From assembly GCA_902613065.1 (NCBI GenBank), contig CACMFU010000007.1, forward strand, positions 1-64,000: 64,000 bases of DNA, read 5' to 3'. Both the position numbers and the translations under genes were made by a program. Below, one piece after another: positions 1 to 9,474 of the stretch. The notes beneath the pieces are model-generated. The model did no database searches. It worked only from the letters and a program-made list of their open reading frames with translations, and was not told the origin of the DNA. This stretch comes from an uncultured Pelagibacteraceae bacterium (lineage in GTDB: Bacteria > Pseudomonadota > Alphaproteobacteria > Pelagibacterales > Pelagibacteraceae). Positions within the stretch are counted from its first letter, which is position 1. The number at the start of each line of letters is the position of its first letter.

Positions 1-1
1 A

Positions 2-673
2 GGTAATGCAACAACAGGCCTTGGATTATCAAATATAACAAATTCTGATAATACAATTTATAGTGTTCTAAATGGAAATAAGAAAATTTCAGAAGTTATA
101 CAATCAACTAATTTTAAAAACCTTAATTTAATAACCTCAAATGTTGATTTATCCGGTCTTGAGGTTGAAACAGCAGGGGATAGTCGTAGAGCCTTTAAGT
201 TAAAAGACGAATTAGGTGCTATTTTAAATGATTCTGGAACGTCATACGATTATATTCTTATAGATTGCCCTCCCTCACTAAGTTTACTCACAATTATGGC
301 ACTGGTAGCCTCAGATGCATTAGTTGTGCCTCTTCAGACAGAATTTTTTGCCCTTGAGGGACTTACACAGCTTATGAAAACAATTGATAGGATAAAATCT
401 AATTTGAACCCATCCTTAGAGATAAGAGGTATCCTTCTTACCATGTTCGATAAAAGAAATAAGCTATCTGGACAAGTTGAATTGGAAGCAAGAAACTATT
501 TTAAAGATAAAGTTTATTCAACTGCTGTACCAAGAAACGTTAGATTGTCAGAAGCCCCGTCACATGGGATCCCGGTTTTATTATATGATAAGATATGTCC
601 AGGTAGCAAAGCTTACTTTAAATTTACAGACGAATTCTTAGATCAGGATAAACAAGTGGAGAGTGCGGCATGA
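2..673 (+). CDS. parA: ParA/Soj chromosome-partitioning ATPase, 5' end cut by window edge
   Basis: The frame is open from base 2, so the gene begins before the window; 223 codons are visible. The first visible residues, GNATTGLG, are the segment just after the deviant Walker A of ParA ATPases, so only about 35-40 N-terminal residues are missing. The Walker B-like YILIDCPPS and the LSEAPSHG segment near the C-terminus are typical of Soj/ParA. The protein drives ParB-parS complex movement and origin segregation. Its stop overlaps the parB start (ATGA), indicating one operon. An internal ATG at 296 is not the true start, because homologous sequence continues upstream of it. Confidence 0.95.
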   Translation, partial: GNATTGLGLSNITNSDNTIYSVLNGNKKISEVIQSTNFKNLNLITSNVDLSGLEVETAGDSRRAFKLKDELGAILNDSGTSYDYILIDCPPSLSLLTIMALVASDALVVPLQTEFFALEGLTQLMKTIDRIKSNLNPSLEIRGILLTMFDKRNKLSGQVELEARNYFKDKVYSTAVPRNVRLSEAPSHGIPVLLYDKICPGSKAYFKFTDEFLDQDKQVESAA

Positions 674-1521
674 TTAATCCATTTAAAAGCAAGAAGGGTC
701 TAGGAAGGGGGTTGTCATCATTGATTGGTGATAGCCATATAAAAACTTCAAATAATAAAATTTCCATAAGCTCTATTGTTCCAAATAAAAACCAACCAAG
801 AAAATTTTTTGAGAAAGATGCGTTGGAAGAATTAACAAACTCAATAAAAGAAAGAGGTATAATACAACCTTTGATAGTTAGAAAATCAGAGGATCAAGAT
901 GATAAATTTGAATTAATTGCAGGAGAGAGACGTTGGCAAGCTGCACAATCTGCAGGTCTTCACGAAGTACCTGTAATTATTATTGATGCAGATAATCTTA
1001 AATCATTGGAGTTAGCAATAATTGAAAATGTACAAAGGAAGGATCTGAACCCAATAGAGGAAGCTGAAAGCTATAAAAATTTAATAGATAATTTTAAATA
1101 TGATCAAGATAAAGTCTCTCAATTTATAGGAAAGAGTAGGTCTCATATCTCAAATTCCCTTAGACTTCTTTTATTACCAGATAAAATAATTGACATGATC
1201 AAATTTAGAAAAATTTCTCAAGGACATGCTAAAATATTACTAGGTTTAGAGAATGCTCTTTTATTAGCAGAAAAAATTATTAAAAAAAAGTTATCAGTAA
1301 GACAAACTGAAAATTTAGTTAGATTACTAAAGAAAAAACCCAGAAAAAATACAAATCAAAAAGATCCAAATGAAATTGCAACAGAAAATGAACTTGCTGA
1401 TAAAATAGGTATGAGAGTTGTTTTAAATAGTAAGAAAGGTAATTCTGGAAAAATAACTTTTGAGTACAAAGAGTTAGATCAATTAGATAGACTTATCAGA
1501 ATAATTAAAAGCAACTATTAA
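670..1521 (+). CDS. parB: ParB/Spo0J partition protein
   Basis: The 283-residue protein has the N-terminal LGRGLSSL segment, the ParB nuclease-fold motif GERRWQ at residues 85-90, the NPIEEAESY stretch and a helix-turn-helix (GKSRSHISNSLRL) around 140-165. ParB binds parS sites near the origin, spreads as a CTP clamp and stimulates ParA. It overlaps parA by 4 nt and meets holA tail to tail with a 4-nt overlap. I did not see a parS-like GTTTCACGTG palindrome near it. Length is normal for the family. Confidence 0.95.
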   Translation: MINPFKSKKGLGRGLSSLIGDSHIKTSNNKISISSIVPNKNQPRKFFEKDALEELTNSIKERGIIQPLIVRKSEDQDDKFELIAGERRWQAAQSAGLHEVPVIIIDADNLKSLELAIIENVQRKDLNPIEEAESYKNLIDNFKYDQDKVSQFIGKSRSHISNSLRLLLLPDKIIDMIKFRKISQGHAKILLGLENALLLAEKIIKKKLSVRQTENLVRLLKKKPRKNTNQKDPNEIATENELADKIGMRVVLNSKKGNSGKITFEYKELDQLDRLIRIIKSNY

Positions 1522-2495
1522 ATATTTATTATAAAATCAGAAACAATATTAAGTGAATTTTTTAAATTGCTTTTGATCAGAACTTCTGTTTCACTAATTT
1601 CAATTATTTTATTTTTTAAATCTTCTATTTTCCAAGCTTTCGCTTGTTTTTTTACATTTTCTTTGTCTTTCCAAAATATCGGTGGTTTTGTATTAGATAT
1701 TACCTCATCTAAATCTACTGAAGGATTAAGCTTTTCAATTATTCCTAACAATCTTTTTGATCTATTTAAAATTGTTCTTAAAATCAAAATACAGTCTTCA
1801 TCAGAATAATTATTTTCATTAAGGATTTTCGCAATACCCTTGGTATTTTTTGATAAATAATGATCTGCTAATTCATTAACAGCATAATTTTCCGCTAAAT
1901 TAGTTAGTTTTTTTAAATTATCAATATGAATATTTTTATTAGTAAATGAGTAATTTAATATTTTATCTAACTCAATTTTTAGACTATTCCTGCTTCCACT
2001 GGATCTATTAATAAGTAAATTAATAGATTCTCTTGAAAGTTTAATATTATTTTTGCTTAAAAAATCCATGATTATAGGCGTTAAACTTTTTACATCATCT
2101 TCATAGAACGGAGTAATTATTAAATTTTTGTCTTTTTCAAAAAAATTCCTTAGTTTAGATCTTTTTTCAAGAGGACCACTTTTGCAAATTATTTTAATAT
2201 CCTTTATCTTTTTTTCTAAAAGAACTTCAATATATTTACATATCTTTTCACTTGCCCTTGATACTATAAAAATTTTACTTTCACCAAAAAGTGAAAAGTT
2301 AAGAAATTCTTCAAGCAAGCTATCAAAATTGCTTATAAATTCATTCTCCTCATATTTAATTAAATGACCTTTAAACTTACCCGTAAAATTTTGAATTAAT
2401 ATTTCGTCTTGCAGTCCTTCATTTTTTCCATAAAAAAGAAAATAATTAAATCCTTTATTTTGTATTTTATTCAGTTCAAAATGTTTTATTATCAT
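1518..2495 (-). CDS. holA: DNA polymerase III subunit delta
   Basis: This 325-residue protein is weakly conserved, as HolA usually is. The N-terminal segment (FYGKNEGLQDE, with a degenerate Walker-like loop), a SLFGESKIFIV stretch and the helical C-terminus fit the clamp-loader delta subunit, which opens the beta clamp. Context is strong: leuS-lptE-holA is a conserved order in many proteobacteria. The start codon overlaps the lptE stop by 4 nt (ATGA). The 3' end overlaps parB by 4 nt. Confidence 0.85.
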   Translation of the reverse strand: MIIKHFELNKIQNKGFNYFLFYGKNEGLQDEILIQNFTGKFKGHLIKYEENEFISNFDSLLEEFLNFSLFGESKIFIVSRASEKICKYIEVLLEKKIKDIKIICKSGPLEKRSKLRNFFEKDKNLIITPFYEDDVKSLTPIIMDFLSKNNIKLSRESINLLINRSSGSRNSLKIELDKILNYSFTNKNIHIDNLKKLTNLAENYAVNELADHYLSKNTKGIAKILNENNYSDEDCILILRTILNRSKRLLGIIEKLNPSVDLDEVISNTKPPIFWKDKENVKKQAKAWKIEDLKNKIIEISETEVLIKSNLKNSLNIVSDFIINI

Positions 2496-2944
2496 TGGTT
2501 ATTCGACAATACTGTGATTGATATTTCATTGGCTATTTTTTTTGCTATTGTTTTTATAATATTTTCTTCAATCTTTAGTAGCTCAAATTTATCTCCCATA
2601 TTATTATAAGTGAATTCTTCTAAAATATTATTCACAAGTATATTTCTTCCTTCGTAAGTGACTTGATACTCTAATATTATTTTTAATTTAAATACTTCAG
2701 GATCTCCTTTCGCATTAGACGATATAACTTCCTTTTCTTTTTTTGTCTTTAAATTAATACTGTATTTTTTTCCTTTATTATTTTTTTCTTTGAGATTTTT
2801 TTTTATTATTTTGTTAATTTCTTTATTTCCGGTAGTATTGATTTCGCTAAATTGAAAATTAAAACTTTTGTTTATTAAAATTGGATCATAAGAGCATCCA
2901 GTTAGTAAAAAAAAAAGTAAAAAAATTTTTATTGCTTTAAACAT
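2492..2944 (-). CDS. lptE: LPS-assembly lipoprotein LptE
   Basis: The 150-residue protein has a lipoprotein signal with lipobox LLTGC (Cys17), so the mature protein should be lipidated and exported. LptE plugs LptD in the outer membrane for LPS insertion. Primary sequence is poorly conserved in this family, so the call leans on the lipobox, the size and the position between leuS and holA. It overlaps leuS by 8 nt and holA by 4 nt, so the three are probably translationally coupled. Confidence 0.8.
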   Translation of the reverse strand: MFKAIKIFLLFFLLTGCSYDPILINKSFNFQFSEINTTGNKEINKIIKKNLKEKNNKGKKYSINLKTKKEKEVISSNAKGDPEVFKLKIILEYQVTYEGRNILVNNILEEFTYNNMGDKFELLKIEENIIKTIAKKIANEISITVLSNNQ

Positions 2945-5480
2945 TTATTAAAATATTCATAAGTCTATTTTCGACAAATATAATTTTCTTAATATTCTGT
3001 TTGTCCAAATATTTGTATATAATTTTGTCCTTTTTTACTATGTCTAAGATCTCTTTTTCATGTAAGCCCTTTTTTATATTTAAAATAGCTCTTTTTTTTC
3101 CATTAATTTGTATTACAAATTTTATTTTTTCATTTTCTAATAGTAATTGATCAAATTTAGGCCATACAATTTTATTTTTATTTTTTAAATCTTCAAGGCA
3201 TTCATTTGCAAAATGTGGAATGATCGGACTAAAGCAAATTAAAATTTTTTTGTAGTTCTCATTCAAATTTTTTATACAACTTTTATTTTTTATATAATTA
3301 TACAAAAAATTATATGTTTCATACATATTTGCAATTATTACATTGTAATTAAACTTCTCAAGATTCTCTGTTATTTTTGCTATTGTTTTGTTAGTAAACT
3401 TTTCTATTTCTTTATCTACGTTATTATTTTCATTTCCTTTAGATTTATCTTTGATTAGGTTGTGTAAAACCCATAGTTTTTGTAAAAATTTATACGAAGA
3501 AACCATTCCTTGTTCAGACCATTGTACATCTTTTTCTGGTGGGCTGTCAGACAAAATAAATAATCTTACCGCGTCCGCGCCATAGTTTTTAATTATAAAT
3601 TCAGGATCAACAACATTTTTTTTTGATTTTGACATTGACTCTGACGGTCCAACTTTAACAATTTTGTCAGGATTATTTTTCTTAACAAATCTATTATTAA
3701 TTTTTTCTACTTCATCTGGACTTAACCAATTATTATTTTCATCTTTATATGTTTCGTGGCACACCATTCCCTGTGTAAACAGACTTTTAAAAGGTTCTTT
3801 TATATTAAAATTTTTATTTTTATACTCTATAGCTCTCATAAAAAATCTTGAATATAGAAGATGCAATATTGCGTGCTCAACACCTCCAATATATTGATCA
3901 ACTGGCATCCAATAGTCTATATCTTCTTTATTGAATCCATATTTCTCTGATTCAGGTGAGCAAAATCTCAAATAATACCATGACGAACAAACAAATGTAT
4001 CAAGTGTATCAGTTTCTCTAGTCATTTTTTCTCCATTAATAACTATTTCCTTCCATTCTTCTTGACTGTTTAATGGATTACCTTTTACATTTAGATTAAT
4101 ATTTTCAGGTAATTTTACTGGCAACATTGATTTTGGAATAGCATGTGCTTTTCCATTTTTGTCATAAGCAATTGGAATAGGACAACCCCAATACCGTTGA
4201 CGTGAAACACCCCAATCTTTTAATCGATAATTTGTTTTTTTTTTACCTAAATTTTTACTTTCTAAGTATTTTATTGTTTCAAGTACTGAATTTTTTGGAG
4301 CATCTAATCCATTTAAAAAATCTGAATTTATTAATATTCCAGGTCCAGAATAAGCTTCTTCGCTTACTTCATAATCTTCATTTTGATCGTAAGGTCTAAC
4401 AACAGTTTTGATATTTAGACCATATTTTTTTGCAAAATCATAATCTCTCTGGTCATGTGCTGGACAACCAAAAACAGCCCCAAATCCATAGTCCATTAAT
4501 ACGAAATTTGCAAAATAAACTGGTACTTCTTGATCTGAATTAAGAGGATTAACGGCTTTAAGGTTTGTTTTAAATCCAATTTTATCTCCTACAGCTATAG
4601 CTTCCTCAGTTGTTCCCGTCTTTGAACACTGATCTTTGAATTTGATGAAATTAATGTCATCTTTATAAAAATTTGATACTTCGTGATCAACTGATAAAGC
4701 CAAAAATGAAAAACCGTAAAGTGTATCTGGTCTTGTTGTAAAACATTTGATTTTTTTTACTGGTAAATCACCTTTTACTTGAAATTCAATCTCACAACCG
4801 AAGGACTTTCCAATCCAATTTTTTTGCATCGTTTTTACCTTATTCGGCCAACGATCTAAAGTTGTTAGATCATTTAGTAAATCTTCTGAAAACTTTGATA
4901 TATTAAAAAACCATTGATTAAGCTTTTTTCTTTCAACTATAGCTCCAGATCTCCAACCTTTTCCATCTATCACTTGTTCATTTGCCAGGACTGTCTCATC
5001 AACAGGATCCCAATTTACATAATTTTCTTTTCTGTAAACCAATTTTTTTTCAAGAAGTTCTAAAAAAAAAATTTGTTGATGTTTATAATATTCTTCAGAA
5101 CACGTTGAGATTTCTCGATCCCAGTCAATTGACAAACCTAATTTTTTTAATTGATTTTTCATAGTTTTAATATTTTTATTTGTCCAATCTTTTGGGTCTA
5201 ATTTATTTTCTCTTGCTGCATTTTCTGCAGGCATTCCAAATGCATCCCATCCCATGGGATGTAAAACGTTGAAACCTCTCAAAGATTTGTATCGAGATAA
5301 TACATCTCCTATTGTATAGTTTCTGACATGTCCCATATGTATTTTTCCAGAAGGATATGGAAACATTTCTAGGCAGTAAAATTTTTTTTTATTTTTATCT
5401 ATCTGAGTTGAAAATTCCTTATTTTCACTCCATTTATTTTGCCACTTCTCCTCAATATTTTTGAAATTATATCTATCCAC
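2937..5480 (-). CDS. leuS: Leucyl-tRNA synthetase
   Basis: The 847-residue class I synthetase charges tRNA-Leu. The HIGH signature appears as HMGH at residues 48-51 and the KMSKS loop as SMSKSKK near residue 617. Between them are the CP1 editing domain (threonine-rich TTRPDT near 250) and the catalytic insert with WGCPIP. Length is normal. It is the second gene of a minus-strand run DUF3576-leuS-lptE-holA, 17 nt after DUF3576, a common alphaproteobacterial order. Confidence 0.98.
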   Translation of the reverse strand: MDRYNFKNIEEKWQNKWSENKEFSTQIDKNKKKFYCLEMFPYPSGKIHMGHVRNYTIGDVLSRYKSLRGFNVLHPMGWDAFGMPAENAARENKLDPKDWTNKNIKTMKNQLKKLGLSIDWDREISTCSEEYYKHQQIFFLELLEKKLVYRKENYVNWDPVDETVLANEQVIDGKGWRSGAIVERKKLNQWFFNISKFSEDLLNDLTTLDRWPNKVKTMQKNWIGKSFGCEIEFQVKGDLPVKKIKCFTTRPDTLYGFSFLALSVDHEVSNFYKDDINFIKFKDQCSKTGTTEEAIAVGDKIGFKTNLKAVNPLNSDQEVPVYFANFVLMDYGFGAVFGCPAHDQRDYDFAKKYGLNIKTVVRPYDQNEDYEVSEEAYSGPGILINSDFLNGLDAPKNSVLETIKYLESKNLGKKKTNYRLKDWGVSRQRYWGCPIPIAYDKNGKAHAIPKSMLPVKLPENINLNVKGNPLNSQEEWKEIVINGEKMTRETDTLDTFVCSSWYYLRFCSPESEKYGFNKEDIDYWMPVDQYIGGVEHAILHLLYSRFFMRAIEYKNKNFNIKEPFKSLFTQGMVCHETYKDENNNWLSPDEVEKINNRFVKKNNPDKIVKVGPSESMSKSKKNVVDPEFIIKNYGADAVRLFILSDSPPEKDVQWSEQGMVSSYKFLQKLWVLHNLIKDKSKGNENNNVDKEIEKFTNKTIAKITENLEKFNYNVIIANMYETYNFLYNYIKNKSCIKNLNENYKKILICFSPIIPHFANECLEDLKNKNKIVWPKFDQLLLENEKIKFVIQINGKKRAILNIKKGLHEKEILDIVKKDKIIYKYLDKQNIKKIIFVENRLMNILINV

Positions 5481-5497
5481 AATTTAAGATTTTATTA

Positions 5498-6028
5498 CTA
5501 GTTTTCGAGACTCTTATTAATATATTTTTTTTTATTTTTTGACTTGTTTTCTTTTTCGTAAACCGCAGCTTTTGTTAAAATTTTTTTTGTTAATTCTGCT
5601 GATAAAGTTTCTGATCTATCTGTAATTTTACAAGTTTGTTGGATTGAACATTTTTTGTAAAAAACCTTAATGTTAAGTGCATCAGCTCTGATATCATTAC
5701 TTAAAAATCTTATAGATATTTTAACAGACTCATTGTTTTCGTTGTCACTATACCAATCAGTTACAATTAGTCCTCCACCATAATTAGCTAGTGCAAGTGG
5801 CATAAATTCTAATGTGTCTAAAGATGCTCTCCATAATTCATTTGAGCTTGCAAAATCAAATTCACCAGAGTTTTGTTTTTTTGCACCCATAAGCCTGAAA
5901 CCTCTTCCTTCTTCAATATTTTTTTTTACTCTTTCTTTGGGATCAGGAGAAATTTTTCTAGCATCTGATCCGGTACAATTACTTAAAAGTAAGCAAATGG
6001 TAATCAAGGTTATGATTTGTATTTTCAT
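5498..6028 (-). CDS. DUF3576 family lipoprotein
   Basis: The 176-residue protein has a short signal sequence ending in lipobox LLSNC (Cys18), then a globular domain with LWRASLDTLEFMPL and GGLIVTDWY, the pattern of alphaproteobacterial DUF3576 proteins. It is the first gene of the leuS-lptE-holA run, which is its usual neighbour. Function is unknown; a periplasm-facing lipoprotein with an envelope role is an inference from the lptE neighbour. The C-terminus is a Lys/Asn-rich tail. Confidence 0.8.
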   Translation of the reverse strand: MKIQIITLITICLLLSNCTGSDARKISPDPKERVKKNIEEGRGFRLMGAKKQNSGEFDFASSNELWRASLDTLEFMPLALANYGGGLIVTDWYSDNENNESVKISIRFLSNDIRADALNIKVFYKKCSIQQTCKITDRSETLSAELTKKILTKAAVYEKENKSKNKKKYINKSLEN

Positions 6029-6192
6029 AATTAATTTTAGACTTTTTTAGAATATTTATTAATTTTATAACAATAAATTTATAAATATGTTAAAAAAAGC
6101 AGTAAATTCAACATTTTTAAATGATGTAAATATGCAACACTTTTTTTAAAAATTTCAAATAACACCAATATTTTAAGAGTTTTTTTGCTTTT

Positions 6193-6220
6193 TTGATAAA
6201 AAAACGATGTTTAATATTAA
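6193..6220 (+). promoter_or_regulatory. Putative promoter of the porin gene
   Basis: TTGATA (6193-6198) and TATTAA (6215-6220) are separated by 16 bp. A start near 6227 would give a leader of about 17 nt carrying the strong ribosome-binding site AAAGGAG (about 6228-6234). The rest of the gap (6029-6192) is AT-rich and holds the outward signals of the DUF3576-leuS run; I see no ORF or strong hairpin in it. The match is modest and read by eye. Confidence 0.4.
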
Positions 6221-6243
6221 ACTATAAAAAAGGAGTTCTTAAT

Positions 6244-7185
6244 ATGGACAAACTAAGAAAAATTGGGTTAACAGCATTAGCTGGTTCCCTAGTTGCTGGA
6301 TCAGTTTCAGCAGCTGAAATGTCAGTATCTGGTAGTGCGGGTATGTCGTACTCAGGTGGTGATGAGCATGCAGTAACTGGTGCAGGATGGACAATGGGTG
6401 ACTCTGTTACTTTCTCTGCTTCAGGAGATGTAAATGATATTGGTGTTACATATAGCGTAGAGCTAGATGGTGACGCTGCTCAAGGCGCAACTGCACCTGT
6501 AGACAGCCATTCAATCACTTTTGATTTAGGAGATGCTGGTTCATTAGTATTTGCTGGTCATGGTGGAAGTGGTTTCTTGGATGCTAACGATGACGTTATG
6601 CCAACAGCTCACGAAGAGCCATGGGATATCGTAACTGGTGCAGAAGCACAGTTAATCGGTGGTCATGCTGGAAACAACATGTTTACTTACAATTACAGCC
6701 ACGACTCAGGTATTAACCTAACAGTTGGTTATTTACAATCAGCTGGTGGAGTATCAGCAAAATCATATACTGATTTTGGTGTAACTTATACTGGTATGGA
6801 AGGTTTAACTATCGGTTATGGTCAAGGTGATGTTGAACAAACTCTTAACACAAAAAGTGATGAGAGCACAATGTTTGCTACATATGCAATTGGTTCAATC
6901 ACAGTTGGTTTACAACAATCAGAAAAAGACAATGAAACTGGAAACGACTATGAGTCAACTAGTTTTGGTATTTCTTACCAAATCAATGATGATTTAGCAG
7001 TTTCTTACGGAGCTCAAGATTCAGAAGTAACAAGTGGAACTGACCAAGAAGCGTCAGCTTTATCTGTTTCTTACACAATGGGATCATTGAGCATAGGTGC
7101 TTCAGTTCACGATGTTAATAACATTAATAACGTGCAAACAAATGACAGAAGTGCTTACAACATTGCGTTAGGTTTCAACTTCTAA
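6244..7185 (+). CDS. Outer-membrane porin
   Basis: I start the gene at the ATG at 6244, behind a strong AAAGGAG, not at the in-frame ATG at 6193. The 313-residue product has a Sec signal peptide (MDKLRKIG...GSVSA, cleavage near residue 23-24), then alternating Gly/Ser/Thr-rich beta-strand segments, and ends in Phe (GFNF), the C-terminal signature read by the BAM complex. It is acidic with few Lys, as expected for a general trimeric porin. Base composition is clearly higher in GC than its neighbours (about 48% in one 60-base stretch), with a different codon choice. Together with the strong RBS and terminator this suggests very high expression. Confidence 0.9.
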   Translation: MDKLRKIGLTALAGSLVAGSVSAAEMSVSGSAGMSYSGGDEHAVTGAGWTMGDSVTFSASGDVNDIGVTYSVELDGDAAQGATAPVDSHSITFDLGDAGSLVFAGHGGSGFLDANDDVMPTAHEEPWDIVTGAEAQLIGGHAGNNMFTYNYSHDSGINLTVGYLQSAGGVSAKSYTDFGVTYTGMEGLTIGYGQGDVEQTLNTKSDESTMFATYAIGSITVGLQQSEKDNETGNDYESTSFGISYQINDDLAVSYGAQDSEVTSGTDQEASALSVSYTMGSLSIGASVHDVNNINNVQTNDRSAYNIALGFNF

Positions 7186-7204
7186 GTTTGAAATTATAAA
7201 CTAT

Positions 7205-7762
7205 TTAAAAGGCCCTAGAAATAGGGCCTTTTTTTTGTTCGAAATAACTTATTCCAGCAAATCCATTACATCCAATTAATTTCAGTTTTTTCTGATTTGA
7301 TTTTGATATTCCACCCAAAGGGATAACATTTTTTTTTGTCATTTTTTGTAAGATCTTAAATTTATTTAATCCAAGAAAGTTTTTATTTTTTTTAAATATA
7401 GATGACAAAACTATATCTTTAACATTCTGTAATTCTTTAATTCTTATTTCTTTAATATTATGTGCAGATCCCATTATATGAAAGTTTTTTTTATATACGT
7501 AAGATAAGTGGTTAAACCCAATATTAAATGAAGGTAGGTATACACCATCAAGGCCTAATTTAATTGCAACTTTAAAGTTATTAGATAAATAGATCTTTAA
7601 TCTTTTTTTTTTACAATAATTTTTTAATGTAAGTAAATCTTTGATGTATCCAAATTTTTCGTAGTTTCTATATATAATTACTGTATTATTATCAAGTTTA
7701 TCAATATTACTTTTTTTAAATTTATTTATAAAATAATATTTTTTTAAGACTGCTTTATGCAT
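7205..7762 (-). CDS. ThiE/TenI-like (thiamine phosphate synthase superfamily) protein
   Basis: The 185-residue TIM-barrel protein has the C-terminal phosphate-binding segment IPLGGISKSN near residue 150 followed by GCNGFAGIS, as in ThiE and TenI. The family's GPxFxT(x)TK active-site loop is not recognisable: that position reads VLSSIFKKNKN. It is also shorter than usual ThiE (about 210). It may be a divergent or reduced-function enzyme, or a TenI-like relative; I cannot tell which. The ATG lies in an ATGCAT palindrome shared with the divergent yggS start. The 3' end is embedded in the porin terminator hairpin. Confidence 0.7.
   Translation of the reverse strand: MHKAVLKKYYFINKFKKSNIDKLDNNTVIIYRNYEKFGYIKDLLTLKNYCKKKRLKIYLSNNFKVAIKLGLDGVYLPSFNIGFNHLSYVYKKNFHIMGSAHNIKEIRIKELQNVKDIVLSSIFKKNKNFLGLNKFKILQKMTKKNVIPLGGISKSNQKKLKLIGCNGFAGISYFEQKKGPISRAF
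7207..7236 (+). terminator. Intrinsic terminator of the porin gene, probably bidirectional
   Basis: A perfect 11-bp stem AAAAGGCCCTA/TAGGGCCTTTT with a GAAA loop (7218-7221) is followed by eight T (7229-7236). It is 21 bp past the porin stop. The opposite strand also presents an A/T-flanked stem, so it could end the convergent ThiE-like gene too. The last codons of that gene lie inside the hairpin. Confidence 0.9.
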
Positions 7763-8416
7763 ACTACAATTAAAAATTTACTTAATATAGAATTAAAAGT
7801 TAAGCAAAAAATTCAAGAAAATAATTTTAATCAAATACCAAAGATAATTGCAGTATCAAAAACATTTTCTATTGAACATATAAATCCTTTAATTGAGTAC
7901 GGACATACTCATTTTGGAGAAAACAAGGTGCAAGAAGCACTAGATAAATGGGTTGATATTAAAAAGAAGAATAAGAATATAAAATTACATTTAATTGGTA
8001 AATTGCAATCAAACAAAGTAAAATTAGCTGTCAAAATTTTTGATTATATACATTCACTGGATAACGAAAAATTAGCAAGAAAAATTTCTGAGTGCCAAGA
8101 TATTGAAAAGCGTCAATTAAAAATATTTATACAGGTTAATATAGGGAACGAACATCAAAAATCAGGAGTAAGTGAAAATAATTTAGAAAGTTTTTATGAA
8201 TATTGTAAAAAATTAAATTTAAATATTATTGGTTTAATGTGTATCCCACCTTTTAACGAGAACAGCCAAAAATATTTTTACAAAATGCAAAAATTGAAAA
8301 ATGATCTTTCATTAAACAATTTAAGTATGGGTATGTCTTCAGATTATTTAATTGCATTAAGTTATGAAGCTAATTATTTAAGAATAGGCTCTTCCATTTT
8401 TGGAAGTAGAAATTAA
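7757..8416 (+). CDS. YggS/PROSC-family PLP homeostasis protein
   Basis: The 219-residue protein carries the PLP lysine in IIAVSKTF (Lys35), HFGENKVQEA, the HLIGKLQSNK segment and the C-terminal SMGMSSDYLIAL and RIGSSIFG motifs, all diagnostic of YggS/PLPBP. This family binds pyridoxal phosphate and balances vitamin B6 and amino-acid pools without known catalysis. No other Met occurs for most of the protein, so the ATG at 7757 is effectively forced, although it overlaps the divergent start of the ThiE-like gene. The 3' end overlaps the L,D-transpeptidase gene by 4 nt. Confidence 0.95.
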   Translation: MHTTIKNLLNIELKVKQKIQENNFNQIPKIIAVSKTFSIEHINPLIEYGHTHFGENKVQEALDKWVDIKKKNKNIKLHLIGKLQSNKVKLAVKIFDYIHSLDNEKLARKISECQDIEKRQLKIFIQVNIGNEHQKSGVSENNLESFYEYCKKLNLNIIGLMCIPPFNENSQKYFYKMQKLKNDLSLNNLSMGMSSDYLIALSYEANYLRIGSSIFGSRN

Positions 8417-8907
8417 AATATTTTAATCTTTGTCTTTTTATTTATTAATTTTACCAAAATTAAAAAATCCTTTTTTGATAAAGCTATACATCCTGCAGTT
8501 GGATGATAATTTTTTGTTAAATGTATAAAAATCGCACTTCCATTCGGAATTTTTGGTTTATCCCAATTATACTTAATTGGGATAAAAAAATCATATTTAT
8601 AATCTCTTCTAAATAAATTTTCTGATCGTACTTTTTTATTCATTATTATCTCTTTATTATAAAATCTAGTATTTTTAGTATCATTACACCAACCCATATT
8701 TTTTTTAATTATTTTGCAATTAAGTAGAGTTTTAGGTTTTGCTACTTTGTCTTTACGATAGTAAAGACATCCCAAATTAAATAATCCTTTTGGGGTTTTT
8801 TTATCGCCTTCTTTCTTAATTTTTGTTAATCCATTCTTTCCAATGCTGCATTTAAATATAAAATCTTTATATGAAAGAGTTTGTTTATTTTTTAGTATAA
8901 TTGTCAT
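8413..8907 (-). CDS. L,D-transpeptidase (YkuD) family protein
   Basis: The 164-residue protein has the YkuD catalytic block IHLTKNYHPTAGCIAL, with His129, His135 and nucleophile Cys140. An earlier TPKGLFNLG (residues 38-46) matches the family's TPxGxF segment. No signal peptide is visible, which is odd for a peptidoglycan enzyme but common in the short alphaproteobacterial members. Its start is 12 bp from the divergent start of the winged-helix gene. Likely role is peptidoglycan cross-linking or protein anchoring; substrate unknown. Confidence 0.85.
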   Translation of the reverse strand: MTIILKNKQTLSYKDFIFKCSIGKNGLTKIKKEGDKKTPKGLFNLGCLYYRKDKVAKPKTLLNCKIIKKNMGWCNDTKNTRFYNKEIIMNKKVRSENLFRRDYKYDFFIPIKYNWDKPKIPNGSAIFIHLTKNYHPTAGCIALSKKDFLILVKLINKKTKIKIF

Positions 8908-8919
8908 AATCTTTTAAAA

Positions 8920-9474
8920 ATGGATAAGCAATATTTAATCATACATAATTATCAAACCTTATATGATATATTATATGAGTTAAAGAATATACTCGGTTTT
9001 GAGATAAAGTTTGTTAAAAATAATGAACTCCAAATTAATAAACTTAATTCAAATGAATTAATAATTTCAAAAAAAAATCTTAAGAATGAAAATCAAATAA
9101 TTTTAAATGAATTGCCCATAGAACTTAATAAATTAATAGACTTTCTAAATATAAATTTTCTTAAAAAAAAAATTAAATATCAGAAAGATATTAAAATTGG
9201 ATCATATTTAGTAAATTTTAATACAAGAAAAATGTTTAAAAATAGTAAATATCTTACATTGACTGAAAAGGAGTCAAAAATAATTGCATTTTTAAAAAAT
9301 TCTGATTCTCCCGTACCTGTAACTAAATTACAAAAACATGTCTGGGGATATAAATCTCAACTAGAGACACATACTGTAGAAACCCATATTTATCGACTGA
9401 GAAAAAAAATTGAGAATGTATTTAAAGATGTCAGTTTCATAAAAAGCTTAAAAGAAGGTTATCGAATATTTTGA
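8920..9474 (+). CDS. Winged-helix (OmpR/PhoB-type) DNA-binding protein with vestigial receiver
   Basis: The last 80 or so of 184 residues form a Trans_reg_C winged helix: LTLTEKESKIIAFL, HVWGY, and the recognition-helix region THTVETHIYRLRKKIE. The N-terminal 90 residues are the size of a receiver but I cannot identify the acidic pocket or phosphorylatable Asp, so phospho-regulation is doubtful. No sensor kinase is adjacent. The stop codon TGA overlaps a TTG start for the ArfA-like gene (TTGA). Target genes are unknown. Confidence 0.75.
   Translation: MDKQYLIIHNYQTLYDILYELKNILGFEIKFVKNNELQINKLNSNELIISKKNLKNENQIILNELPIELNKLIDFLNINFLKKKIKYQKDIKIGSYLVNFNTRKMFKNSKYLTLTEKESKIIAFLKNSDSPVPVTKLQKHVWGYKSQLETHTVETHIYRLRKKIENVFKDVSFIKSLKEGYRIF

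Noticed and set aside
670..1521. parS sites in or near parAB
   Set aside because: I looked for GTTTCACGTGAAAC-like palindromes around parAB and saw none; they may lie upstream of the window.
6193..6243. N-terminal extension of the porin from the ATG at 6193
   Set aside because: The strong AAAGGAG and a clean signal peptide both point to the ATG at 6244; the 6193 region looks like a promoter.
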